NCBI RefSeq assembly: GCF_024753245.1
Contig: NZ_JANUGX010000025.1
Coordinates: 1 to 64,000, forward strand
Source of the DNA: Massilia norwichensis
GTDB lineage: Bacteria > Pseudomonadota > Gammaproteobacteria > Burkholderiales > Burkholderiaceae_D
Direction: 5' to 3'
Length of the DNA stretch: 64,000 nucleotides
A model generated the notes under the pieces. That model was given only the letters and a program-made list of their open reading frames with translations, did not search any database and was not told the DNA's origin. Shown here piece after piece: positions 29,444-36,752 of this stretch (its first letter is position 1; every line of letters begins with the position of its first letter). The position numbers were made by a program, and so were the translations under genes.

Positions 29444-30343
29444 TCACTTGACGAGCGCGAGGGCTTGCCTGCCGCTTTCCAGCGTCGGCAGCAGGCGCAC
29501 GCCGGCGATGCCTTCGAGGCGCGCCACACCGGCGCCGCCGGCCCACAGTTCGACTTCCGCAGGCAGGGCCTGGCGCAGCTGCGTCAGCACCGGCGTCACC
29601 TGGCGCCGCGCATAGGCGGCCGAGAACGACAGCGCGACGACATCGGTGCCGTAGGCACTGGCCGCGCGCGCGATGTCGAGCAGCGGCGTTTCCGTGCCCA
29701 GCGAGATGCAGGTCGCACCTTCGAGCGAGAACAGGGCTTCGGCCATCAGCAGGCCGAGGCCGTGCGCCTCGCCGGAGACGGTGGTCAGCAGGATGCGCGG
29801 TCCGTGGCGCGCGACCGGCAGGTCGGCGATCGCCTGGCGCAGCTGCTGCTGGGCCGCCTCGGTAAAGAAATGCTCGTCGAAGACGTCGAAGCTGCCGTTT
29901 TCCCAGCAATCGCCCACCGCGGTGGCGAGCGGCGCCATGGTCTGCTCGACGAAGTTCTCCAGTCCCTGGCGCGCCAGCGCCTGGCGCAGCGCGTGCCGGA
30001 ACACGCCCGGCTCGCGCGCGCGGATCTCGTCCAGCAGGCGGGCGATGGCGGCGGATTGCGCGGCGCGTGCCGGCGTGGCGGCGCGCTGCGGCACGGCCAG
30101 CGCACTGAGTTCGTCGTGCGCCATCGCCGCCAGGGCGCCGGGGCGGTGGCCCTGGTCCATCAGGCGCTTCATCAGGCGCAGGCGTTCCACCTGCTCGGCA
30201 GGGTAGCAGCGTTCGCCGTTCGCATCGCGCACCGGCTGCGGAAAGCCGTAGCGCCGTTCCCAGACGCGCAGCACGTCCTTGGACAGGCGCGTCTCGCGTT
30301 CGACAGCGGCGATGCTGAAAGTGGTGGAGGGTGTCGTGGTCAT
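29444..30343 (-). CDS. MerR-family B12-binding light-responsive regulator (CarH/LitR type)
   Basis: A 299-residue regulator. Residues about 10-75 are a MerR HTH (LSKDVLRVWERRYGFPQP). Residues about 95-175 form the four-helix cap carrying a W-x9-EH motif (Trp147, Glu157-His158), the hallmark of adenosylcobalamin photoreceptors. The Rossmann-like cobalamin domain follows with the ExHxxG motif (Glu192, His194, Gly197). In CarH/LitR the dark tetramer represses DNA and light breaks the Co-C bond, releasing it. It is the last gene of the PYP operon, 13 bases after the lyase gene, and the TTTGTC-GACAAA palindromes upstream are its likely operators. Confidence 0.9.
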   Translation of the reverse strand: MTTTPSTTFSIAAVERETRLSKDVLRVWERRYGFPQPVRDANGERCYPAEQVERLRLMKRLMDQGHRPGALAAMAHDELSALAVPQRAATPARAAQSAAIARLLDEIRAREPGVFRHALRQALARQGLENFVEQTMAPLATAVGDCWENGSFDVFDEHFFTEAAQQQLRQAIADLPVARHGPRILLTTVSGEAHGLGLLMAEALFSLEGATCISLGTETPLLDIARAASAYGTDVVALSFSAAYARRQVTPVLTQLRQALPAEVELWAGGAGVARLEGIAGVRLLPTLESGRQALALVK

Positions 30344-30356
30344 GTGAGTCTGTATT

Positions 30357-31703
30357 CTAGCCCCTTGGCGCCGCCTCTGCCGCACCGCGGCACAGCAGGG
30401 CGGCGCCATCGTAGCGGATCACGGCCAGCAGGCGCCGCAGATCGTGGTCGAGGCGCCTTTCCGCGCCGCTGAAGGGCACCAGTTCGACGATGCGCCCCAT
30501 GCAGCTCAGCAGGCCGGGGCCAAGCTGCGGCGGCAAGCCGTCGGGGTAGCGCAGCGCGCAGGCCTGGCGCACCGCTACCAGCAGGGCCGCCGCGATCTGT
30601 TCGGTGAGTTCGATCACGCGCAGGCTTTCGCGCGCCGCACTGGTGCCGGTGCCGATTTTGTGGAAGACCGTATCCGGCGCCAGCCTGTGGGCTTCCACGG
30701 TCCATGCCGAGACGTTGCGTTGCAGCGCCTTCAGGCCCTGGTGGACGGCGGTACGCGCCACGACCGCGCTGCGCAGGCTGGACAGCAGGCCGTGATGGCT
30801 GGCATCGGCCAGCAGCGCAAGCTGGTGTTCGAACAGGTTGGCGAGCTTGCCTGCCGCATTCCTCATCCCGTCCATCGCATAGGTGACGTGGCCGCCGTGT
30901 TCATGTCCGCCATGCAGCAGGCGGCCGCCTTCGAGGTCGACCAGCAGGGCGCCGCTGGGGCTGTTCAGTTCCAGTTCGATGTGGCGGACCATCCAGGGCA
31001 GGGCGTCCATCAGCACCCCGATCACGTGCGGCGCGCAGCGGATCGCGTCGTGCGCTTCGGCGCCGGGCGCCGTGCCGCTGCGGTCGCCGAGGTCGGCGCG
31101 GATCCAGCCCGCCGCCTGCGCCATGCCGGGATAGGGCTTGGCCGCGAACAGGGCGGCGTCGAAGTGCTTGCCCCTGTCGCCCAGGGCGAGGACGGCGAGC
31201 GCGGTGATGCGGGCTGCCAGGCGGCACAGGGTCTCGGCGCGTGCCGCGGCCAGGCAGGCCAGACCGGTCATGGCCGCGCTGCCGGCGCTTTCGTGCGGCA
31301 CTTCCGGCAGGACGTCGTGTTCCAGCAAATCGCACAGCAGCCGCAGCTGCTCGATGCTGGCGCCGGACTGGCCGCGGCTCAGCGAGGCCAGGCGTACCGC
31401 CAGGATCGCGCGGGTCTGCTCCGGCGTGAAGGCGGTGCCGGCACCGTCATCATCCCAGGCGAACAGGGCTTGCGCCGCTTCCCCGGCCGCCGTGCGTGTC
31501 GCTGCCGCCGCGTCGCCCCCGCCGGCAAGACGCGCCAGCAGCGCGGCCCCGGCTTCGATGCGTGCGACAAAGGCGGGGTCGCCCGACAGCACCGGACGGG
31601 CGCGGCGCGCAGCCAGCGCCACCACCTCGTCCAGGGTCACCGGGCCGGCCCCGAACACCACGGCGGGCAGCTCGCCGGCGGGCAGGTCGAGGTGCACGAT
31701 CAT
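30357..31703 (-). CDS. aromatic ammonia-lyase homologue lacking the MIO segment
   Basis: A 448-residue member of the HAL/PAL/TAL fold. Shared features include the GQSGAS segment (111-116), GSAAMTGLACLA (141-152), IRCAPHVIGVLMDAL (221-235) and ELNS (245-248). Tyrosine ammonia-lyases are usually about 520 residues. The Ala-Ser-Gly stretch that makes the MIO cofactor, expected between residues about 138 and 141, is absent along with about 50-65 neighbours; the YGVNTGFG tyrosine loop (expected near 60-70) is also replaced, and GGNFHG reads GGHEHG (265-270). The frame is open and in the operon position where a TAL makes p-coumarate for PYP. It may be inactive, or have another role. Confidence 0.85.
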   Translation of the reverse strand: MIVHLDLPAGELPAVVFGAGPVTLDEVVALAARRARPVLSGDPAFVARIEAGAALLARLAGGGDAAAATRTAAGEAAQALFAWDDDGAGTAFTPEQTRAILAVRLASLSRGQSGASIEQLRLLCDLLEHDVLPEVPHESAGSAAMTGLACLAAARAETLCRLAARITALAVLALGDRGKHFDAALFAAKPYPGMAQAAGWIRADLGDRSGTAPGAEAHDAIRCAPHVIGVLMDALPWMVRHIELELNSPSGALLVDLEGGRLLHGGHEHGGHVTYAMDGMRNAAGKLANLFEHQLALLADASHHGLLSSLRSAVVARTAVHQGLKALQRNVSAWTVEAHRLAPDTVFHKIGTGTSAARESLRVIELTEQIAAALLVAVRQACALRYPDGLPPQLGPGLLSCMGRIVELVPFSGAERRLDHDLRRLLAVIRYDGAALLCRGAAEAAPRG

Positions 31704-32944
31704 GTCGCGAGGCTCCAGTCGGCCGGCTTGCCCAGGGCGCCGCGCGGGATGCTGCGGCCCAGCGTGATCGCCTTCGGCCGTTCGGGCGCCGCCAGGTTCG
31801 CGTCGATCCAGCTGCGCAAAGCCTGTACCAGGCCGGCATCGGCTTCGGCGCCGGCCCTGGGCACGATGAAGGCTTTCAGGCGCTGGCCTTCGTCGGGACG
31901 CATCAGGCGCACGGCAGCGTCTTCCACCAGCGGATGCGTGAGCAGGGCCTGGCGCACCTGCTCCGGAAAGACGTTGATGCCGCCGACCTGGACCGCGGCA
32001 TCGCGGCGCGCGCCGAGGGTGAAGGTAGCCGGTCCGCACCAGCGCAGGCCGTCCTGCGCGCGGAGCAGTTGCGCCGCGCCGTCCGGGCCGCGGCGCAGCA
32101 GGCTGTCGTCGCTGTCCGGCGTGCGCTCGATATGCGGCAGCAGGCGGTAGGGATCACGCTGCGAGGCGCGCCATCCGAGGCCGCCGGTTTCGGACGCGCC
32201 GTACACCTGGACCAGGCGCAGACCGGCCGTCTGGGCGCGCTCGGCCACGGCGTCGGGACAGGGCGCGGTCGAGCTGACGCCGATCACGTCGGCGGGGAAG
32301 GCCGTCGCGGCGGCGATATCGGCACCGACTGCGGCCTGCCAGAACTGCGGATGGCCGACCACCAGGTCGCCGGGCAGCACGTGCCGCGCCAGCTGCGAAG
32401 GCAGGCGCGCACGCACGCTGACGACCTGCGCGGGGTCGATGCCGAGGTGACGCGGCAGCAGCACGCCGAACAGGAAACCGTAGATGTGGTGGCTGGGCAC
32501 GGCCAGCAGCAGGCGCCGGCGCCCCGGGAACAGGGTGGCCAGGCTGGCCGCTTCCTGCTCCAGCGCGGCCAGCGCATGCGCGCAGCGTTTCGGCTCGCCG
32601 GTGCTGCCCGAGGTGCGGAAGGTCAGCTCGCCGTCCCAGTGTTCCAGGCCTGCCGTGGCGATGTCGAGCCAGCCGGCCAGGGTGCGGCGCGCCAGCAGAT
32701 AGTCTTCGACGCCGCTGCGCTGCATCTGCAGGGTTTCCGCCAGGCTGCCCGCCAACTGCAGCAGCTCCAGCGAATCGACGCCGAGGTCGTGCTGCAGCGA
32801 CAGCGAAGCACTCCAGCCCTCGGGCAGCAGCAGCGGATCGTGGCGCAGCGCCGCCAGCTCGGCCGCCACCAGGTCGGCCACCACGCGCAGCAGCGCGTTG
32901 CGGTCGGTCCACCAGGGCGTGAGAAGCGTGCCGGTCGTCTGCAT
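31700..32944 (-). CDS. acyl-carrier-like / AMP-ligase fusion, likely p-coumarate-activating
   Basis: A 414-residue protein, shorter than a normal coumarate-CoA ligase (about 500 or more). Residues about 12-95 look like an acyl carrier domain with HDLGVDSLELLQL, where Ser58 could carry phosphopantetheine. Residues 108-414 are an AMP-forming ligase with TSGSTGEPK (111-119), YGASETGG (248-255), the hinge region GARRDAAVQVGGINVFPEQ and the catalytic Lys406 in PRGALGKPADW. The N-terminal part of the usual ligase fold is missing. Between pyp and the lyase gene it most likely activates p-coumarate for loading on PYP, perhaps as a carrier thioester. Confidence 0.8.
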   Translation of the reverse strand: MQTTGTLLTPWWTDRNALLRVVADLVAAELAALRHDPLLLPEGWSASLSLQHDLGVDSLELLQLAGSLAETLQMQRSGVEDYLLARRTLAGWLDIATAGLEHWDGELTFRTSGSTGEPKRCAHALAALEQEAASLATLFPGRRRLLLAVPSHHIYGFLFGVLLPRHLGIDPAQVVSVRARLPSQLARHVLPGDLVVGHPQFWQAAVGADIAAATAFPADVIGVSSTAPCPDAVAERAQTAGLRLVQVYGASETGGLGWRASQRDPYRLLPHIERTPDSDDSLLRRGPDGAAQLLRAQDGLRWCGPATFTLGARRDAAVQVGGINVFPEQVRQALLTHPLVEDAAVRLMRPDEGQRLKAFIVPRAGAEADAGLVQALRSWIDANLAAPERPKAITLGRSIPRGALGKPADWSLAT

Positions 32945-32948
32945 GGGC

Positions 32949-33338
32949 TTACAGGCGCTTGACGAAGATCCAGAAGCTGCCGTCGCTGATGGCCTTCTTC
33001 ATGTGGATCTTGACCTTGGTCGGCGTCATCTTGTAGTCGAACACGTACTCGAACATCGTGTTCAGGTTGTTCGAACGGACGCCGGCATCGAACACGCCCT
33101 TGAAGCGGGCGGTGTTGGTGCAGGGCGCGACGTCGCGGAAGAAGTTGGTGCCGATCACGGCGCTGGCGATACGGCCGGTGATCTGCGCTTCCGCTTCGTT
33201 GTAGCGCAGGACCTTGCCCTGGGCGTCGAGCTGGATGGCGCCGAAGGCCAGTTCGTCGATCTGCTTGCCGGTCATCTTGGCAAGCGAATTGTCGATGTCG
33301 TCCTTGCCGAAGGCGATGATGTTGAGGCTTGACTGCAT
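32949..33338 (-). CDS. pyp: photoactive yellow protein
   Basis: A 129-residue PAS-fold blue-light sensor that aligns without gaps to the Halorhodospira protein after four extra N-terminal residues. All chromophore-pocket residues are kept: the attachment Cys73 in DVAPCTN (Cys69 in the type protein), Tyr46 and Glu50 in RYNEAEAQ, and Thr54 and Arg56 in ITGR. NLNTMFEYVFDYKMTPTKVK is a strong family signature. The chromophore, p-coumaric acid, is thioester-linked to the cysteine. AAGGAG six bases upstream supports the start. First gene of the operon with ligase, lyase homologue and B12 regulator. Confidence 0.96.
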   Translation of the reverse strand: MQSSLNIIAFGKDDIDNSLAKMTGKQIDELAFGAIQLDAQGKVLRYNEAEAQITGRIASAVIGTNFFRDVAPCTNTARFKGVFDAGVRSNNLNTMFEYVFDYKMTPTKVKIHMKKAISDGSFWIFVKRL

Positions 33339-33376
33339 GGTGCTCCTTTATCCGTTTTGTAAGATTGAACCACAAA

Positions 33377-33391
33377 TTTGTCTAGGACAAA
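33377..33391 (-). promoter_or_regulatory. operator-like palindrome, downstream copy
   Basis: TTTGTCTAGGACAAA: arms TTTGTC/GACAAA around TAG. It lies just beyond the predicted -10 of the pyp promoter, covering the expected transcription start. Center is about 51 bases from the second copy at 33427, close to five DNA turns. Confidence 0.72.
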
Positions 33392-33398
33392 GTACGAT

Positions 33399-33427
33399 TG
33401 TATATTACTTTTCGGCAATGCTGTTAA
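33399..33427 (-). promoter_or_regulatory. predicted sigma-70 promoter of the pyp operon
   Basis: On the minus strand TTAACA (33427-33422) and TATACA (33404-33399) are separated by exactly 17 bases. It is flanked on both sides by the TTTGTC-GACAAA palindromes, so binding there should block RNA polymerase. The 5' leader to the pyp ATG would be about 54 bases. Confidence 0.6.
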
Positions 33428-33443
33428 TTTGTCCTGGACAAAT
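33427..33443 (-). promoter_or_regulatory. operator-like palindrome, upstream copy
   Basis: ATTTGTCCTGGACAAAT is a perfect 17 bp palindrome with one central base. It abuts the predicted -35 element of the pyp promoter. It matches the copy at 33377 in 13 of 15 core bases. Likely site for the CarH/LitR-type regulator encoded at the end of the operon. Confidence 0.75.
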
Positions 33444-33511
33444 CGTGCGGACCCCATGGCGGCCACATGGTCCGATCGACCACAGGCGGGCGATATGCTA
33501 AGGTGGCGCCC

Positions 33512-34468
33512 GTGAGCAGCTTTTCGACTTCATCCCCATCCCCGGCCGGCCGCTACGTCGGCCGCTTCGCCCCCTCGCCGACCGGCCCGCTGCATGCGGG
33601 CTCGCTGGTGGCGGCCCTGGCCAGCTACCTCGATGCGCGCGCCAACGGCGGCGTCTGGCTGATCCGCATCGAAGACATCGACGAGGGCCGCGCCGTGCCC
33701 GGCGCCGCCGAGACCATCCTCGAACAGCTGGACTGGCTGGGCATGCATTCGGACGGCGAGATCGTCTGGCAGAGCCGGCGCAAGGATCTGTACCAGGCCG
33801 CGCGCGAACGCATCGCCGGTCACGTGTACGGCTGCGGCTGCAACCGCAGGGAGATCGCCGATTCGCGCCTCGGCGTGGGGCCGGACGGCGCCGCCATCTA
33901 TCCGGGCACCTGCCGCCATGGCCTGGCGCCGGGGCGCGAGGCGCGCAGCCTGCGCCTGCGGGTGCCGGAGGCGGGCGAGGACCTGGTGGCGTTCCGCGAC
34001 CGCTTTGCCGGCTGGCAGGAACAGCGGCTGGCGCTGGAATCCGGGGACTTCGTGCTCAAGCGCGCCGACGGCTATTGGGCCTACCAGCTGGCGGTGGTGG
34101 TGGACGATGCGCAGCAGGGTGTGACGGACGTCGTGCGTGGCGCCGACCTGCTCGACTCGACCCCGCGCCAGATCTACCTGCAGCGCCTGCTGGGCGTGCC
34201 CACGCCGCGCTACCTGCACGTGCCGGTGGTGCGCAATGCGCAGGGCGAGAAGCTGTCCAAGCAGACGGGTGCGCTGGCCGTGCTGCCGGCAACACAGGAC
34301 AACAGGGAAGAGGCCGCCGTCGCAGCGCTGCAACAGGCGGCCGGGTACCTCGGGCTGCAATGCGCCGCGCCAGCATCGGCGATCACGAGCCTGTCCGCGT
34401 TCTGGCAGCAGGCGGTCCCGGCCTGGGCCAAGCTGCTTGCCGAACGCGGTGCTGCGCTGGCTGTCTAG
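33512..34468 (+). CDS. gluQ: glutamyl-Q tRNA(Asp) synthetase
   Basis: A 318-residue truncated GluRS-like enzyme that attaches glutamate to queuosine-34 of tRNA-Asp. The HIGH-type motif is in RFAPSPTGPLHAGSLVAALAS, a zinc-binding set is visible as YGCGCN and TCRHG, and KLSKQTGA replaces the KMSKS loop. GTG at 33512 is chosen because AAGGTGG lies five bases upstream; an in-frame ATG at 33467 lacks such a site. It is divergent from pyp and may share the regulatory gap by chance. Confidence 0.93.
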   Translation: MSSFSTSSPSPAGRYVGRFAPSPTGPLHAGSLVAALASYLDARANGGVWLIRIEDIDEGRAVPGAAETILEQLDWLGMHSDGEIVWQSRRKDLYQAARERIAGHVYGCGCNRREIADSRLGVGPDGAAIYPGTCRHGLAPGREARSLRLRVPEAGEDLVAFRDRFAGWQEQRLALESGDFVLKRADGYWAYQLAVVVDDAQQGVTDVVRGADLLDSTPRQIYLQRLLGVPTPRYLHVPVVRNAQGEKLSKQTGALAVLPATQDNREEAAVAALQQAAGYLGLQCAAPASAITSLSAFWQQAVPAWAKLLAERGAALAV

Positions 34469-34480
34469 TCCTCCACGTAG

Positions 34481-35074
34481 CTACTTCTGCCAACCGGCCT
34501 CCAGACGCCGCCGCCGGCCCATCCATACCAGCGCGCCGAGGCCGCCTGCCAGCAGTGCCCACTCTGACGGTTCCGGTACCGGCGCGGCAACGACGAAGCC
34601 GCGGATCTCGCCGTTCGGGAAGGCGGTGGTGTGGATGTTGACGTAGGCTTCATTGGCGTTCATGCCCGTCAGCAGCGCCGACGCCGCGCTCTGCGCCGTG
34701 CCGCCGTTGGCGGCCAGGAATGCCGGATCGAAGATCGATTCGTCGCTCAAGGACAGCGAGCCGGTGTACTGGCCCGCGTGGACGTCGGTCGGGAAGCCGG
34801 CGAAGGGCACCGCTACCGGCGCCACGCCGGTGAACGCGTTGGTGGTGCAGCAGTGCACGTGGGCGTCCACCGTAGCCCCGGTCAGGTCGCGGAACGGCAT
34901 GTCGACCATCAGCTTGTCGCCGCCGATGTCGATGGTCACCAGGCTGTTGCCGGGCGAGCCATTCGGGGGACTTTCGGCGGGGCCGCTGGCGACGGCCCGG
35001 TAGGTCTGGGCGAACGCCGGGGCGGCCAGCCCCACCGTCGCTGCCAGTGTCAGAACAGACAGAACTTGTTTCAT
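34481..35074 (-). CDS. CHRD domain protein with PEP-CTERM sorting signal
   Basis: A 197-residue exported protein. Signal peptide (about 1-22, AAPAFAQ), then a CHRD domain with HVHCCTTNAFTG, the NIHTTAFPNGEIRGF strand typical of that domain, and a C-terminal VPEPSEWALLAGGLGALVWM plus basic tail, the PEP-CTERM signal read by exosortase. It is thus likely anchored then released at the cell envelope, in strains that make extracellular polymer. The exosortase gene is not in this window. GGAGG precedes the ATG; convergent with gluQ. Confidence 0.92.
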   Translation of the reverse strand: MKQVLSVLTLAATVGLAAPAFAQTYRAVASGPAESPPNGSPGNSLVTIDIGGDKLMVDMPFRDLTGATVDAHVHCCTTNAFTGVAPVAVPFAGFPTDVHAGQYTGSLSLSDESIFDPAFLAANGGTAQSAASALLTGMNANEAYVNIHTTAFPNGEIRGFVVAAPVPEPSEWALLAGGLGALVWMGRRRRLEAGWQK

Positions 35075-35248
35075 GGAATACCTCCTGTTGAACAGAGCCT
35101 CTGCAACGCACCCCGTCCTGGGGTGCCGTCAAAACTTAGCACTGGCGGATGGCCCGGACTCGCACGGTACGGCTGAGATAGTGCCTATGGGCTGCTGACA
35201 TTTGGAAATCTTGGCATAATAGATTAATTGACCAGATATTCAGTAAAT

Positions 35249-36211
35249 ATGCGATACAAATTCCTGGCCCTACCGCTCGTTTTCGTATCATGTCTGGCGC
35301 AAGCCCAGGATGCATCGCTGCTGGCGGGCGCAATGCGGGTCGACCAGAACGAAGACGACACGTCCTTCGCGGTGGCCCTCGGCTACACGCACCACATCAA
35401 CAAATATCTCTCGGTGAGCGCCGACTACCTGAACGAAGGCCATCCGAAGCTGCACCACCGCGACGGCCTCGGCGCCCAGCTCTGGCTGCGCACCCCGGTG
35501 CCCGAACGCGGCTGGTCTTTCGCGGCGGGCTTCGGTCCCTACTATTACTTCGATACCACCACCGGCAACGGCTCGTTCACCGACTACCGCAACGAGCATG
35601 GCTGGGGCCAGCTGATGAGCCTGAGCGCCAAGTACCACCTGGCCTCGAACGTCTATCTCGAAACGCGCCTGGCGCACACCCACGGCATCACCTCGCACGA
35701 CACCACGATGCTGCTGTTCGGCGCCGGCTACGAGCTGGGCAGCCAGCCGCGCGCGATCCGCCTGCAGAACGCGGAGAAGGGCGACAACACGCTGATGCTG
35801 CTGGCCGGCCGCTCGATCGTGAACAGCTTCAAGTCCGAGACCGCGACCTCTTACGGTGTGGAATACCGCCGCACGGTCAATCCGAACGTCGAGTGGAGCG
35901 TGATCCTGATGAGCGAAGGGAAGGTCGATGCGGCCGAGCGCAAGGGCGTCAGCGGCCAGGTCTGGCTGCTGCGCCCGTTCACCGAGCGCACCGTGCTGGA
36001 GATGGGCTTCGGCGCCTATGCGATGCGCGACCAGCTCGACCGCACGGACGCCAACGACGAACGCGAGAGCCACGTCGCGCCGATCGCCTCGATCGGCATG
36101 CGCTACCGCATCAACGACACCTGGCGCGCCCAGCTCACCTGGAGCCGCGTCATCACCAATTACGAGCGCGATTCGGACGTGTTCATGCTGGGTGCCGGCG
36201 TCGCTTTCTGA
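35249..36211 (+). CDS. outer-membrane beta-barrel protein, function unknown
   Basis: A 320-residue exported protein with signal peptide about residues 1-20 (SCLAQAQ). The body alternates hydrophobic and polar residues in many short strands (YTHHINKYLSVSADYL, GQVWLLRPFTERTVLEMGFG) and ends in an aromatic VFMLGAGVAF, as in outer-membrane barrels. Two internal halves look similar (FAAGFGPYYY region and MGFGAYAMR region). No family was recognised. An in-frame TTG at 35228 is the alternative start. Its stop abuts that of the DUF421 gene. Confidence 0.75.
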   Translation: MRYKFLALPLVFVSCLAQAQDASLLAGAMRVDQNEDDTSFAVALGYTHHINKYLSVSADYLNEGHPKLHHRDGLGAQLWLRTPVPERGWSFAAGFGPYYYFDTTTGNGSFTDYRNEHGWGQLMSLSAKYHLASNVYLETRLAHTHGITSHDTTMLLFGAGYELGSQPRAIRLQNAEKGDNTLMLLAGRSIVNSFKSETATSYGVEYRRTVNPNVEWSVILMSEGKVDAAERKGVSGQVWLLRPFTERTVLEMGFGAYAMRDQLDRTDANDERESHVAPIASIGMRYRINDTWRAQLTWSRVITNYERDSDVFMLGAGVAF

Positions 36212-36685
36212 TCAGGTGCCGGCCTTCGGTTGCTTCATGATCGAGATGCCGCCGTCGGCTTCGAGGAAGGCGCACTGCATCTCGTGACGGGCGCAGCCGG
36301 CTTCGCGCAGGGCCTGCTCGATGTCGATCTGGCCGATGCGGTTGCGCTGCATGACCTTGTCGAAGAAGACGCCGTCGCGCCCGATCAGCACCACGTCGCC
36401 CTCGACCAGCGCCTCCACCTTCCTGCTGCGTGCCGACAGCAGGCCGATGCTGCCGTTGAGCACGATGAGCGTGGCGGCGATGATCAAACCGCCGCTGACG
36501 GAATCGTCGCCGCCGGACAGGCCGTTCGAGACCGCTTCCGACAGCAGCATGACGACCAGCAGGTCGAAGGGCGTGAACTGACCGATGGTCCGGCGCCCGG
36601 ACAGCCGCACCATGACCAGCAGCGCAATGTAGATCATCGCGCCGCGGACGATGAATTCCCACCAGGGTAGATCCATATCGAACAT
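36212..36685 (-). CDS. DUF421 (YetF-like) membrane protein
   Basis: A 157-residue protein: three hydrophobic helices in the first about 80 residues (IVRGAMIYIALLVMVRLSG, FDLLVVMLLSEAVSN), then a small soluble domain with LIGRDGVFFDKVMQRNRI and a terminal alpha/beta part, as in the YetF/DUF421 family. Function unknown; relatives appear in envelope-stress and sporulation contexts. Convergent with the barrel protein, with adjoining stops. Confidence 0.88.
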   Translation of the reverse strand: MFDMDLPWWEFIVRGAMIYIALLVMVRLSGRRTIGQFTPFDLLVVMLLSEAVSNGLSGGDDSVSGGLIIAATLIVLNGSIGLLSARSRKVEALVEGDVVLIGRDGVFFDKVMQRNRIGQIDIEQALREAGCARHEMQCAFLEADGGISIMKQPKAGT

Positions 36686-36752
36686 GACGGCCTCTCATGG
36701 AATGCTTGTGCTTGAGAGGATTGTAATGACGCGCCGGCTGTTTGATTGTTCG

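Noticed and set aside
27094..29529. 811-codon open frame opposite the GGDEF-EAL gene
   Set aside because: Translation is His/Gln/Arg-rich without domains; the plus-strand gene has GGDEF and DDFGTGYS motifs.
33467..33511. ATG at 33467 as the gluQ start
   Set aside because: No ribosome site; GTG at 33512 has AAGGTGG five bases upstream and gives the usual length.
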